A stretch of 35,634 nucleotides of DNA from a candidate division WWE3 bacterium GW2011_GWB1_41_6 (lineage in GTDB: Bacteria; Patescibacteriota; WWE3; UBA101185; UBA10185), in contig LCBS01000010.1 of NCBI GenBank assembly GCA_000997355.1, positions 1 to 35,634 of the forward strand, read 5' to 3'. How positions within the stretch are numbered: the stretch's first letter is position 1; each line of letters starts with the position of its first letter. Under the pieces are notes generated by a model. It was given only the letters and a program-made list of their open reading frames with translations. It was not told the DNA's origin and searched no databases. Below are positions 9,985-17,233 of this stretch, in pieces. The translations under genes and the position numbers were made by a program.

Positions 9985-11061
9985 ATGAAATTTAATGCAT
10001 CGCAATTATTAGAAAACGTCGTAAATTCAAATGCCTCGGATTTGCATATTTCCGTAGGTGATCCCCCATATATAAGAGTAAATACGGTTTTACAGCCGGT
10101 CAAAGATTTTCCCGCGATGACCACGGAGGATGTAAACTACTTCCTTTCCCAGCTTCTTGAGGAAGATCAGCTTCAATTGCTTGATGTGAACCGTGAGCTG
10201 GACTTTTCGGTAGCACTTGGCACTAAAGCAAGGTTCAGGGTTAACGCGTTCTTTCAGAAAGGCACACCTTCAGTCGCTTTAAGGTTGATCCCGGCAGTTA
10301 TACCCTCACTTGAAAGTCTTCATTTGCCTGATGTTCTAGTTAAGCTGTGTGAGATGAAACAAGGCTTATTCCTTGTTGTGGGCCCTACGGGGCATGGTAA
10401 ATCGACAACAATTGCTTCCATGATCGACCGTATAAACGAAACACGTTCCGAACACATCGTTACCGTGGAAGATCCGATCGAATATATATTTACAAACAAA
10501 AAATCATTGATCGAACAGAGGGAAATGTACATTGACACTCATTCGTGGGATGTCGCGCTAAAGTCTATCCTCAGGCAGGATCCGAACATTGTTCTGATCG
10601 GTGAAATGAGGGATGTTGAAACGATGTCTGCCGCTTTACACATCTCAGAAACGGGGCATCTTGTGTTTGCTACATTACACACAAACTCGGCCTCCTCGAC
10701 CGTTGAACGTATCATCAACTCTTTTCCAGATACCGCTCAGTCCCAGGTGAGACTTCAGCTTGCCCAGTCACTGGAAGTCATTATGTCACAACGCTTGCTA
10801 CCCTCCCCCGAGCACGGTATGGTTCCCGCTGCGGAAATAATGTTAGCAAGTGATGCAATAAGAAACCTGATCCGCGAGGGCAAGCCCCAGATGATCGACA
10901 ATACTTTGGCTACAAGTGTGACAATGGGAATGATGCCTCTCGAAAGGAGTCTGGCTCTACTTATTGACAAGGGTTGGGTCGAAGAAACAGAAGCCATGAA
11001 ATACACCTTACACCCCGATGAACTAAGAAGACTATTAAAACTTAGAAAGTTTAATAAGTAA
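9985..11061 (+). CDS. pilT: Type IV pilus retraction ATPase PilT
   Basis: A 358-residue hexameric ATPase that disassembles the pilus. The N-terminal domain (MKFNASQLLENVVNSNASDL) and the lack of a zinc module identify PilT. Walker A reads GPTGHGKST (about residue 132), with His where Ser is usual; Walker B IVLIGEMRD (about 200) and the His box GHLVFATLHTN are intact. A PilT implies dynamic, retractable pili. The weak AAGG upstream is the only ribosome binding site. The pilC start follows its stop by one base. Confidence 0.96.
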   Translation: MKFNASQLLENVVNSNASDLHISVGDPPYIRVNTVLQPVKDFPAMTTEDVNYFLSQLLEEDQLQLLDVNRELDFSVALGTKARFRVNAFFQKGTPSVALRLIPAVIPSLESLHLPDVLVKLCEMKQGLFLVVGPTGHGKSTTIASMIDRINETRSEHIVTVEDPIEYIFTNKKSLIEQREMYIDTHSWDVALKSILRQDPNIVLIGEMRDVETMSAALHISETGHLVFATLHTNSASSTVERIINSFPDTAQSQVRLQLAQSLEVIMSQRLLPSPEHGMVPAAEIMLASDAIRNLIREGKPQMIDNTLATSVTMGMMPLERSLALLIDKGWVEETEAMKYTLHPDELRRLLKLRKFNK

Positions 11062-11062
11062 T

Positions 11063-12265
11063 ATGCCTTTATATAAATACTCAGCCACTGATTCAAACGG
11101 AAACCGCAAAGTCGGGACAGTTGATGCCCGGAATGAGGAGCTTGCGGTCAATCTGTTAAGGAATCAGGGTTTTTACGTTATAAATCTCGAAAAACAAAAA
11201 AGTACTATCTTTGAGAGCATGGTCAACTTCAGGGGAGTTCCGGAAACTGAAGTAGTTACGTTCCCCCGCCAGTTCTCAACAATGATCTCAGCCGGGCTTC
11301 CTTTAGCGCGTGCTTTGGAGGTTTTGGCGGAGCAGACGAACAACCAGAATTTCAGACGTATCCTTTTTGATGTCTTACGGGATGTTGAGGGCGGAGCTTC
11401 GCTATCAGTTTCTCTTGCCAGATTTCCACGAACATTCAATGCTACATATCAAGCGCTGGTCCGAGCGGGTGAATCTTCGGGTAAGCTCGATGAAATATTA
11501 AAAAGACTGGCTATAACCATGGAAGCGGACCGTGATCTTAAGGCAAAATTCAAATCGGCCATGATATACCCTACGATCGTTTTCATTGCCATGGTCGGCG
11601 TTTTTATCATGATGATGGTCTTTGTTATTCCAAAACTGGCTCAGATGTACGAAAGCTTGGATGTTGAACTGCCGTTTATCACGCAAGTTATGATAGCAGT
11701 TTCGGATTTCATGGTTGAGAGATTCTATGTAGTTATCGGTGTTGCCTTTGCGATCTTTTATGGTGTCAAGTCGTACCTTAAAACCGAGGAAGGTCGCCAG
11801 TTCATATCTACAATGACATTTAAGCTTCCTGTTTTTGGAAAGATAAACAGACAGAGAGATATCACACAATTTACGAGGACATTAGGCCTGCTTATCTCGG
11901 CGGCAATCCCGATCGTAGAAGCCTTGAAGATCGTGTCGGGGGTTGTGGGGAGCCATCAATACAAACAGGGTGCGTTGGATGCCGCTCAAGTAGTAGAAAA
12001 AGGAGGTTCATTATCGGATTATTTTAAGCAGAACAAGAACTTCCCATCCCTTCTAGGCCAAATGGTCAGTGTCGGTGAGGAAACAGGCCAACTTGACGCT
12101 GTGCTGGATAAAGTGGCAGGTTACTTTGCAGGAGAGGTTGATAACGCGGTGGCAGGTTTATCGGCGGCGTTGGAGCCTATCATTCTTATACTTTTAGGAA
12201 GCATGGTAGGGTTGCTGATCATTTCGATAATTACTCCTATATACAAGATTACGACTGCTATATAA
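11063..12265 (+). CDS. pilC: Type IV pilus platform protein PilC
   Basis: A 400-residue GspF/PilC inner-membrane platform protein with two repeated cytoplasmic GspF domains (about residues 65-190 and 265-390) and three membrane helices (about 167-190, 215-235, 370-395). Conserved FxRQFSTMISAGLPLARAL and the second-domain FTRTLGLLISAAIPIVEAL are both visible. It couples the PilB/PilT motors to pilin movement. It starts one base after pilT and has no ribosome binding site of its own, so translation is probably coupled. Confidence 0.95.
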   Translation: MPLYKYSATDSNGNRKVGTVDARNEELAVNLLRNQGFYVINLEKQKSTIFESMVNFRGVPETEVVTFPRQFSTMISAGLPLARALEVLAEQTNNQNFRRILFDVLRDVEGGASLSVSLARFPRTFNATYQALVRAGESSGKLDEILKRLAITMEADRDLKAKFKSAMIYPTIVFIAMVGVFIMMMVFVIPKLAQMYESLDVELPFITQVMIAVSDFMVERFYVVIGVAFAIFYGVKSYLKTEEGRQFISTMTFKLPVFGKINRQRDITQFTRTLGLLISAAIPIVEALKIVSGVVGSHQYKQGALDAAQVVEKGGSLSDYFKQNKNFPSLLGQMVSVGEETGQLDAVLDKVAGYFAGEVDNAVAGLSAALEPIILILLGSMVGLLIISIITPIYKITTAI

Positions 12266-12317
12266 TTGAAGGTAATCTGACGATTATAGAAGTGTGTTCT
12301 TGTGTATATGATTAAAG

Positions 12318-12325
12318 TATAAAAT
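12318..12325 (+). promoter_or_regulatory. -10 region of the pilin gene at 12345
   Basis: TATAAAAT (12318-12325) lies in the 79-base gap after pilC and 19 bases before the ATG. No good -35 is seen. The short leader holds the ribosome binding site GAGGGGGTGA, one of the strongest in the window. Confidence 0.4.
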
Positions 12326-12344
12326 TGAGAGGGGGTGAAAAACC

Positions 12345-12854
12345 ATGCCAGATAAAAATCTAAGACAAAAAGGTTTCACGCTGATCGAACTTATTGTAGT
12401 TATCGCAATTATTGCCGTACTAGCAGGCGTTGTTTTGGTTGCTATTAATCCTGCGGTATTGCTGGCGAAAGGTAGAGACGCGAAGAGACTGGAAGACTTT
12501 GATGCTTTGAATAAAGCTATCTCTCTTGCTGTTGCTGACAGTGAGATCGTATTAACTGCAACAGGAACGTGTACAACCTGCTCCAGTTTATCAGGTACTC
12601 AGGAAGTAGATGGTGTTGATGGTTGGGTAAAGTTTGGTATACCAACAGGACGAACAGGACTATCCAAGTTCATGCCGGCACTACCGGTTGATCCTTTGAA
12701 TACCAACACGAATGTGTACACTTTCGGATCTACGTTGACCGACTGGGAAGTAAACGCTGTATTGGAATCTCCCGATAATGCTGCCAAAATGACTCTTGAC
12801 GGAGGTGACGACGATACCACGCTTGAGGTTGGAACGAATCTTCTTATTCTGTAA
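12345..12854 (+). CDS. Type IV pilin, candidate major pilin
   Basis: A 169-residue prepilin: leader to G10, FTLIEL with E5, helix to about residue 35, and a globular part with CTTC (about residues 70-73). The C-terminus reads DGGDDDTTLEVGTNL, an Asp-rich motif shared with the pilins at 3530 and 25357 that could bind calcium. A strong ribosome binding site, GAGGGGGTGA, its own terminator and a place between pilC and pilD point to high expression and a major-pilin role. The second candidate is at 22855. Confidence 0.92.
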   Translation: MPDKNLRQKGFTLIELIVVIAIIAVLAGVVLVAINPAVLLAKGRDAKRLEDFDALNKAISLAVADSEIVLTATGTCTTCSSLSGTQEVDGVDGWVKFGIPTGRTGLSKFMPALPVDPLNTNTNVYTFGSTLTDWEVNAVLESPDNAAKMTLDGGDDDTTLEVGTNLLIL

Positions 12855-12899
12855 TTGATGCCCGATATTGCAGAATAAGTGCCTGTACAGACTTATACG

Positions 12900-12930
12900 A
12901 AAAAGCTCCGGATATGACGGGGCTTTTTCT
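12900..12930 (+). terminator. Terminator after the pilin gene
   Basis: A stem of 11 bp, AAAAAGCTCCG (12900-12910) with CGGGGCTTTTT (12918-12928), contains one G-U pair and a 7-base loop and ends in a T run. It lies 45 bases past the pilin stop and before the promoter of pilD, so the pilin mRNA is probably monocistronic. Confidence 0.8.
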
Positions 12931-12957
12931 ATTTGGGATATTGAAAGAATTTTGTCG

Positions 12958-12987
12958 TTGAACCGAAAGTGGTATATCCTATATAAT
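12958..12987 (+). promoter_or_regulatory. pilD promoter, leaderless layout
   Basis: TTGAAC (12958-12963), an 18-base spacer and TATAAT (12982-12987) lie 6 bases before the ATG at 12994. This is the cleanest leaderless arrangement in the window and decides the pilD start, since the frame is open further upstream through the terminator. Confidence 0.65.
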
Positions 12988-12993
12988 TCATCA

Positions 12994-13878
12994 ATGGAAA
13001 TAATCTATTACATTTTTGTATTTATTGCAGGGTTGTTCTTTGGTTCTTTTTTGAACTTAGTTGCGGACCGCGTTGTTAAAGGTGAGTCCATACTCTTTGG
13101 GCGTTCTCACTGCGACCATTGCAAGAGGAATTTGAACGTCAGGGACCTCATTCCCCTATTATCGTTCGCACTGGCAAAAGGAAAATGCCGGTACTGTTCA
13201 ACAAAACTGGCATGGACATATCCGTTCTCCGAGGTCCTTACAGGATTGGCTTTTGTCGGAGTAGCGTATTTTACCGGCGTGTTTGATAGTGATATTACAA
13301 GCAGGCTTGCCGTATTCGGGTTCCTGTTAGTAATGGCGGGTTTTTATATCATTCTATTTATGACCGATCTGAAGTACCGCTTGATCCCGGATAAGATAGT
13401 AATTCCCGCAATGGTTTTTGTGATAGTGTTTAATGTGGTATACCTAGGCTGGACCCTAGCCAGTTCATACATGCAACTGAAAAACGATGATTTTGGTAAG
13501 TATTTGCTGGAAGCGGGGTTTTGGCATCTACAACTGTATCAGATACTGAAAATGTTCGTTGTTAATATGATAAGTGCTGTTGGGATTGGCTTGTTCTTTT
13601 GGTTTCTGGTCTTTATCACAAAAGGAAGGGGCATGGGCGGTGGTGATATAAAACTTGGTTTTCTTATCGGATTGGTAAATGGTTTCCCCCAAAATATCCT
13701 TGCGATATTCTTAGGATTCATATTCGGAGCTTTATTCAGCATGGCAATGATCGTTCTCAGAAGAAAGACGGTTAAGGATACCATTGCTTTTGGTCCGTTC
13801 CTGATACTTGGGAGTGTGGTAGCCTTGGCTTTTGGGGAAAAGATATTATCGTGGTATTTCAGCGCTTTTTCGTTATAA
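12994..13878 (+). CDS. pilD: Prepilin peptidase PilD (A24 family)
   Basis: A 294-residue polytopic membrane aspartic protease that removes prepilin leaders and usually N-methylates the new N-terminus. The N-terminal cytoplasmic domain has two CxxC pairs (CDHC, CRYC), as in bifunctional PilD. The catalytic aspartates are in MTDLKYRLIPD and GGGDIKLG (the GxGD motif). The start MEIIYYIFVFIAGLFFGSF is chosen because it gives the family's typical beginning and sits 6 bases behind TATAAT. It must process all pilins encoded here. Confidence 0.95.
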   Translation: MEIIYYIFVFIAGLFFGSFLNLVADRVVKGESILFGRSHCDHCKRNLNVRDLIPLLSFALAKGKCRYCSTKLAWTYPFSEVLTGLAFVGVAYFTGVFDSDITSRLAVFGFLLVMAGFYIILFMTDLKYRLIPDKIVIPAMVFVIVFNVVYLGWTLASSYMQLKNDDFGKYLLEAGFWHLQLYQILKMFVVNMISAVGIGLFFWFLVFITKGRGMGGGDIKLGFLIGLVNGFPQNILAIFLGFIFGALFSMAMIVLRRKTVKDTIAFGPFLILGSVVALAFGEKILSWYFSAFSL

Positions 13879-13904
13879 TTTAAAATATATTTTAAGGAAT
13901 TATT

Positions 13905-15245
13905 ATGGAAAGAACTCCTTCATTAGATACATTAAATAAAGTAGGCCAGGAAGTAAGACTTAAAGGCTGGGTCCGTCTGGTGCGCGATCATGGCAAGGTT
14001 ATGTTTGTTGATATCCGGGACTACTCGGGAGTTGTTCAGGTGGTGTTCGTTGCCGGCATGCTGTCAGATGAGCAAGTGGCATTGATCAAAGGTCTTCATG
14101 GTGAGGATGTTGTTGAGATTATAGGTACTGCACAACAGAGAAAACCCGGTACGGAAAATGCGGATATGCCTACAGGTACGGTGGAAGTATTTGGAAAAGA
14201 GTTAACGGTACTGCAAAAAGCCGCAGAACTTCCTTTTGATATGGGAGGGAAGGATCTGAACCTTGAACTTCCCACTCTTTTGGATAACAGATCCCTGACG
14301 TTAAGGCATCCTAAAGTTCAAGCGGTTTTTAAAGTACAGGAGATTATTGTTGATTCGTTTAGGAACGCGCTCAAAGAAAAAGGATTTACGGAGTTCATAG
14401 CCCCGGCGCTGGTGCCCCTGCCAACTGAGGGTGGTGCGGAAGTATTTAAAGTAAACTACTTTGACAAGACAGTTTACCTTGGCCAGAGTCCCCAATTTTA
14501 TAAACAGATTATGGTGGGGGTTTTCGAGCGGGCATTTACCGTAGGGAAGGTTTACCGCGCGGAGCCCAGTGTTACGACCCGTCATCTGACCGAGTACCTG
14601 TCGTTGGATGCTGAATTTGGTTTTATTGAGAACTATGAAGAAATAATGGACATGGCCGAGCATGTTATTTCCAGGATCTTTGACGACTTGAACGAAAAAG
14701 GTGCGGAGTATTTAAAATTATACCAAGCTTCCGTTCCGAAGTTTAGCAAGCCAATACCCCGCATAAAGTTAAGTGAAGCTAAAGAAGTAATATTTAATGA
14801 GACGGGAAGGGATATCCGCAGCGAGCCCGACCTTGATCCTCAAGGTGAGCGGGACATTTATGCATGGGCTCAAAAAGAATATGGTAGCGAGCTGATCTTT
14901 GTGACCCACTACCCTACTGTAAAAAGACCTTTCTATACGTATCCTGATCCTGAGAATCCCGAAGAAACGTTAAGTTTTGACCTGATTGGTCGGGGCGTTG
15001 AATGGGTCACGGGCGGAAGACGCATAAACGAGTACGGCCAGCTGTTGGAAAGTGCCAAGAAATGGGGCAATGAACCAAAAGACCTGGAAATTTATCTACA
15101 GGCATTCAAGTATGGTATGCCTCCGGAGGGTGGGTTTGCTCTGGGTGTCGAGAGGATCACAATGAACGTTTTGGGATTGAAAAATGTTCGGGAGGCAAGT
15201 GCGTTTCCAAGGGATATGGAACGTGTGGATATCAGACTATCTTAA
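13905..15245 (+). CDS. aspS: Aspartyl-tRNA synthetase, archaeal/non-discriminating type
   Basis: A 446-residue class IIb synthetase: OB-fold anticodon domain (1-105, KGWVRLVRDHGKVMF), then the catalytic core with motif 2 RAEPSVTTRHLTEY and motif 3 GFALGVERI. It lacks the large GAD insertion of bacterial AspRS (about 590 residues), so it is the short archaeal type. Such enzymes are often non-discriminating, charging both tRNA-Asp and tRNA-Asn, with GatCAB completing Asn-tRNA; no gat genes are in the window, so this is open. AsnRS is the main alternative. Ribosome binding site AAGGA precedes the ATG. Confidence 0.85.
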   Translation: MERTPSLDTLNKVGQEVRLKGWVRLVRDHGKVMFVDIRDYSGVVQVVFVAGMLSDEQVALIKGLHGEDVVEIIGTAQQRKPGTENADMPTGTVEVFGKELTVLQKAAELPFDMGGKDLNLELPTLLDNRSLTLRHPKVQAVFKVQEIIVDSFRNALKEKGFTEFIAPALVPLPTEGGAEVFKVNYFDKTVYLGQSPQFYKQIMVGVFERAFTVGKVYRAEPSVTTRHLTEYLSLDAEFGFIENYEEIMDMAEHVISRIFDDLNEKGAEYLKLYQASVPKFSKPIPRIKLSEAKEVIFNETGRDIRSEPDLDPQGERDIYAWAQKEYGSELIFVTHYPTVKRPFYTYPDPENPEETLSFDLIGRGVEWVTGGRRINEYGQLLESAKKWGNEPKDLEIYLQAFKYGMPPEGGFALGVERITMNVLGLKNVREASAFPRDMERVDIRLS

Positions 15246-15272
15246 CAGCAATTCTTGACCTGAAGCTAATGG

Positions 15273-15881
15273 ATGTTCTATTGTTTACATGTGAGCTTCC
15301 CTACTCCCGAATCAGGATTTATTAATATTAGAACTGCGTTCAAAATACTATTTATAATATTAGCCCTACTAACTGTTTTGATAACTGTCCTTTATTTTAT
15401 TAAACCGGATATTCTTGGTGACTATCCTGATATGTTGCTGCAGCGCATCGGTTTAACCGAGGATAAGGACACGGCATCGGTTTTTGAGAAACAAATCGGA
15501 AAGCCGCAAGATTTAAACTTACTTGTGTATAAAGAATTGGAAAAATTTGAGAAACAAGCGCCGGAATCTTACAGCAGTTGGAACATGCGGAAAGATATGT
15601 TTCTTGCCCGTGTTGTTTCGGTTGATAAAAAGAAAAAGCAAATGGTTATAAACATAAGCATTCCAACGGGAAGATCTTTTAGCGGAAAGGATATGTCGGT
15701 TAAAATTGATTGCGAGTCTGAGGATTCAGCGGCCTTGGCTCCATACAGTCTGGCACACTTAAAGTCTAATATTGAAGTTACCGCAGAGGCTGTAGAACAA
15801 GATTCCATCTATTCGTACTGCCTGAACGAAAAGTGTTCTGAAATAGGCCGTAAATGTGTATTAGTGAAAAACCTACCGTAG
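15273..15881 (+). CDS. Unknown protein with one N-terminal membrane helix
   Basis: The 202-residue protein has a single hydrophobic helix (about residues 24-43, FKILFIILALLTVLITVLYF). A mostly polar outer domain follows, with beta-rich segments around 108-165 and four cysteines, three of them near the C-terminus. I recognise no family. The start is uncertain: ATG 15273 gives 202 residues, and GTG 15291 in the same frame removes six. TTGACC 20 bases upstream of the ATG could be a -35 box. It lies between aspS and a secreted-protein gene on the other strand. Confidence 0.6.
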   Translation: MFYCLHVSFPTPESGFINIRTAFKILFIILALLTVLITVLYFIKPDILGDYPDMLLQRIGLTEDKDTASVFEKQIGKPQDLNLLVYKELEKFEKQAPESYSSWNMRKDMFLARVVSVDKKKKQMVINISIPTGRSFSGKDMSVKIDCESEDSAALAPYSLAHLKSNIEVTAEAVEQDSIYSYCLNEKCSEIGRKCVLVKNLP

Positions 15882-15902
15882 CATCTTAATTGTGGATAGA
15901 GC

Positions 15903-15927
15903 CGGGCGGTTTAGAACGTGCCGCCCG
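15903..15927. terminator. GC-rich hairpin between convergent genes
   Basis: CGGGCGG (15903-15909) pairs with CCGCCCG (15921-15927) around an 11-base loop. It lies between the stops at 15881 (plus) and 15956 (minus). No T-tract follows on either strand, so it is a possible bidirectional terminator or a 3'-end stabiliser rather than a textbook terminator. Confidence 0.45.
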
Positions 15928-15955
15928 ACCGGTAATTTAAGTATGTTCATAAAAC

Positions 15956-16558
15956 TTAGTAAGGTTTGCTGAGACGTTGGTAGAACCTCCAGCAATTAGT
16001 GTACCCCGCTCCCCATTTTTTACACTGACCGAAAAAGATTTCCCATGGGGTTTTCTTATTTAACTCGTTCAGTAAAGTTTCGTAGTGTTTATAGCTGATA
16101 ACCTCTAACCCCATTGCTTTGACGTCTTCGATGATCATCTTGTGCGCTTTCCGTGCTTTGGGATCGTGCGAAATGTTTCTGAACTCACGTATATGCAGGG
16201 CAGTGCTGAACTGAGATACAGGAGGTCCCCCGTTAATATACGAATCCCATCTCTCTTTAGACACGCCCGACACGAGTACATAGTAAACCGTTTTTGTAGT
16301 CCCATATCCGGTTCCGCAGCCGCCTTTTTGATATAGGTCCATCCAGTTGAACAATAGCTGGCTTCCGGGATCATAAAACTGCATGACGGTGGACGGGCCT
16401 CCGCATTCGTCCAGTTTGGTAACCTGTAACTCATCGGAACTGAATTCCTGCACCGGTAAGTGCGTTTCCATTGCTGATACCGGGTGTGTGACATGTAAGA
16501 TTATGAATACGAATAAAAACAAAACAAACGCTGCCATGCTGCCATGTTTCGCCTTCAT
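15956..16558 (-). CDS. Unknown secreted protein with signal peptide
   Basis: A 200-residue protein with a clear signal peptide (residues 1-29, ending PVSA before MET). The mature part of about 170 residues has four cysteines (near 52, 81, 178 and 189) that could form two disulfides, and many aromatic residues near the C-terminus. There is no membrane anchor, so it should be released or bound at the surface. I recognise no family. Ribosome binding site AAAGGAT lies upstream, and TTGCTA-17-TAATAT (16626-16653 region, minus strand) is a possible promoter. Its place beside the pilus adhesin genes may be meaningful. Confidence 0.65.
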   Translation of the reverse strand: MKAKHGSMAAFVLFLFVFIILHVTHPVSAMETHLPVQEFSSDELQVTKLDECGGPSTVMQFYDPGSQLLFNWMDLYQKGGCGTGYGTTKTVYYVLVSGVSKERWDSYINGGPPVSQFSTALHIREFRNISHDPKARKAHKMIIEDVKAMGLEVISYKHYETLLNELNKKTPWEIFFGQCKKWGAGYTNCWRFYQRLSKPY

Positions 16559-16740
16559 TTCGATCTATCCTTTCTTTTTATAATGAGATTTTCTCTCCAT
16601 CTTTTGGAGTTTAGTTATTTTGATATTAACGTAAGTAAGCACTTATAGCAAACCCTATGAGTCTATGGATTATACAGTAACGAGAGAGTAATTTTATAAA
16701 GATGTTGCTCAGTGTTTTCAATCTCTGTAGAATTAAAAGC

Positions 16741-17232
16741 ATGAGAAAGGCCAACCTTTTCATGATTCTGTCTGCAATCGTTATGTTACTGCTAATAGCG
16801 GGAGCTGTGTATTACTTTTTACTTCCCCAAGTGGCTCCCCCCTTTGCATTGGATAAAGTACCGTCATCACCTTTCTCAAAGCTAAATGAGAGAAACTCTA
16901 AAGACGAACCACAAAAGCTCAATACCGTATTAGATATTGAAGGATACAAAGACAACGTGCTCAGGGAGCTTTCCATAGATTGCAAGCTGTACGAGAAAGG
17001 TGTCGACCAGGAAGCCGATTTATCCCGGGCGGTGGATTTGACACGGGATCTGTTAACCAAAGAAGGAGCTGTTGATGAACTTGGTAGCTTCAAAGAAGGT
17101 ATTTTGTATGAAGGATTAACTATAGAGAAAAGCGAGGGATATTGTATTTTCGTTTTACTTGATTCGAACTCTGAGAAAGATTTTATATATGAGAAAGCAG
17201 ACGGTACGTTCGTTAAGCATAAATTGGACTAG
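16741..17232 (+). CDS. Unknown membrane-anchored protein upstream of the adhesin-like genes
   Basis: From ATG 16741 the protein has 163 residues: a short basic N-terminus, one membrane helix (about 6-28, MILSAIVMLLLIAGAVYYFL) and a charged outer domain with two cysteines. The frame is also open from 16702, adding 13 residues; neither start has a good ribosome binding site. Its stop is one base from the ATG of the large secreted protein at 17234, so the two are probably translated together. Function is unknown; a chaperone or anchor for that protein is conceivable. Confidence 0.6.
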   Translation: MRKANLFMILSAIVMLLLIAGAVYYFLLPQVAPPFALDKVPSSPFSKLNERNSKDEPQKLNTVLDIEGYKDNVLRELSIDCKLYEKGVDQEADLSRAVDLTRDLLTKEGAVDELGSFKEGILYEGLTIEKSEGYCIFVLLDSNSEKDFIYEKADGTFVKHKLD

Positions 17233-17233
17233 T

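Noticed and set aside
12868-12993. Upstream extension of pilD
   Set aside because: The extra 42 codons run through the pilin terminator and the pilD promoter and give residues not expected before the first PilD helix.
17159-17233. Upstream extension of the first large secreted protein
   Set aside because: It overlaps the preceding gene and would bury the signal peptide; ATG 17234 directly after the previous stop is better.
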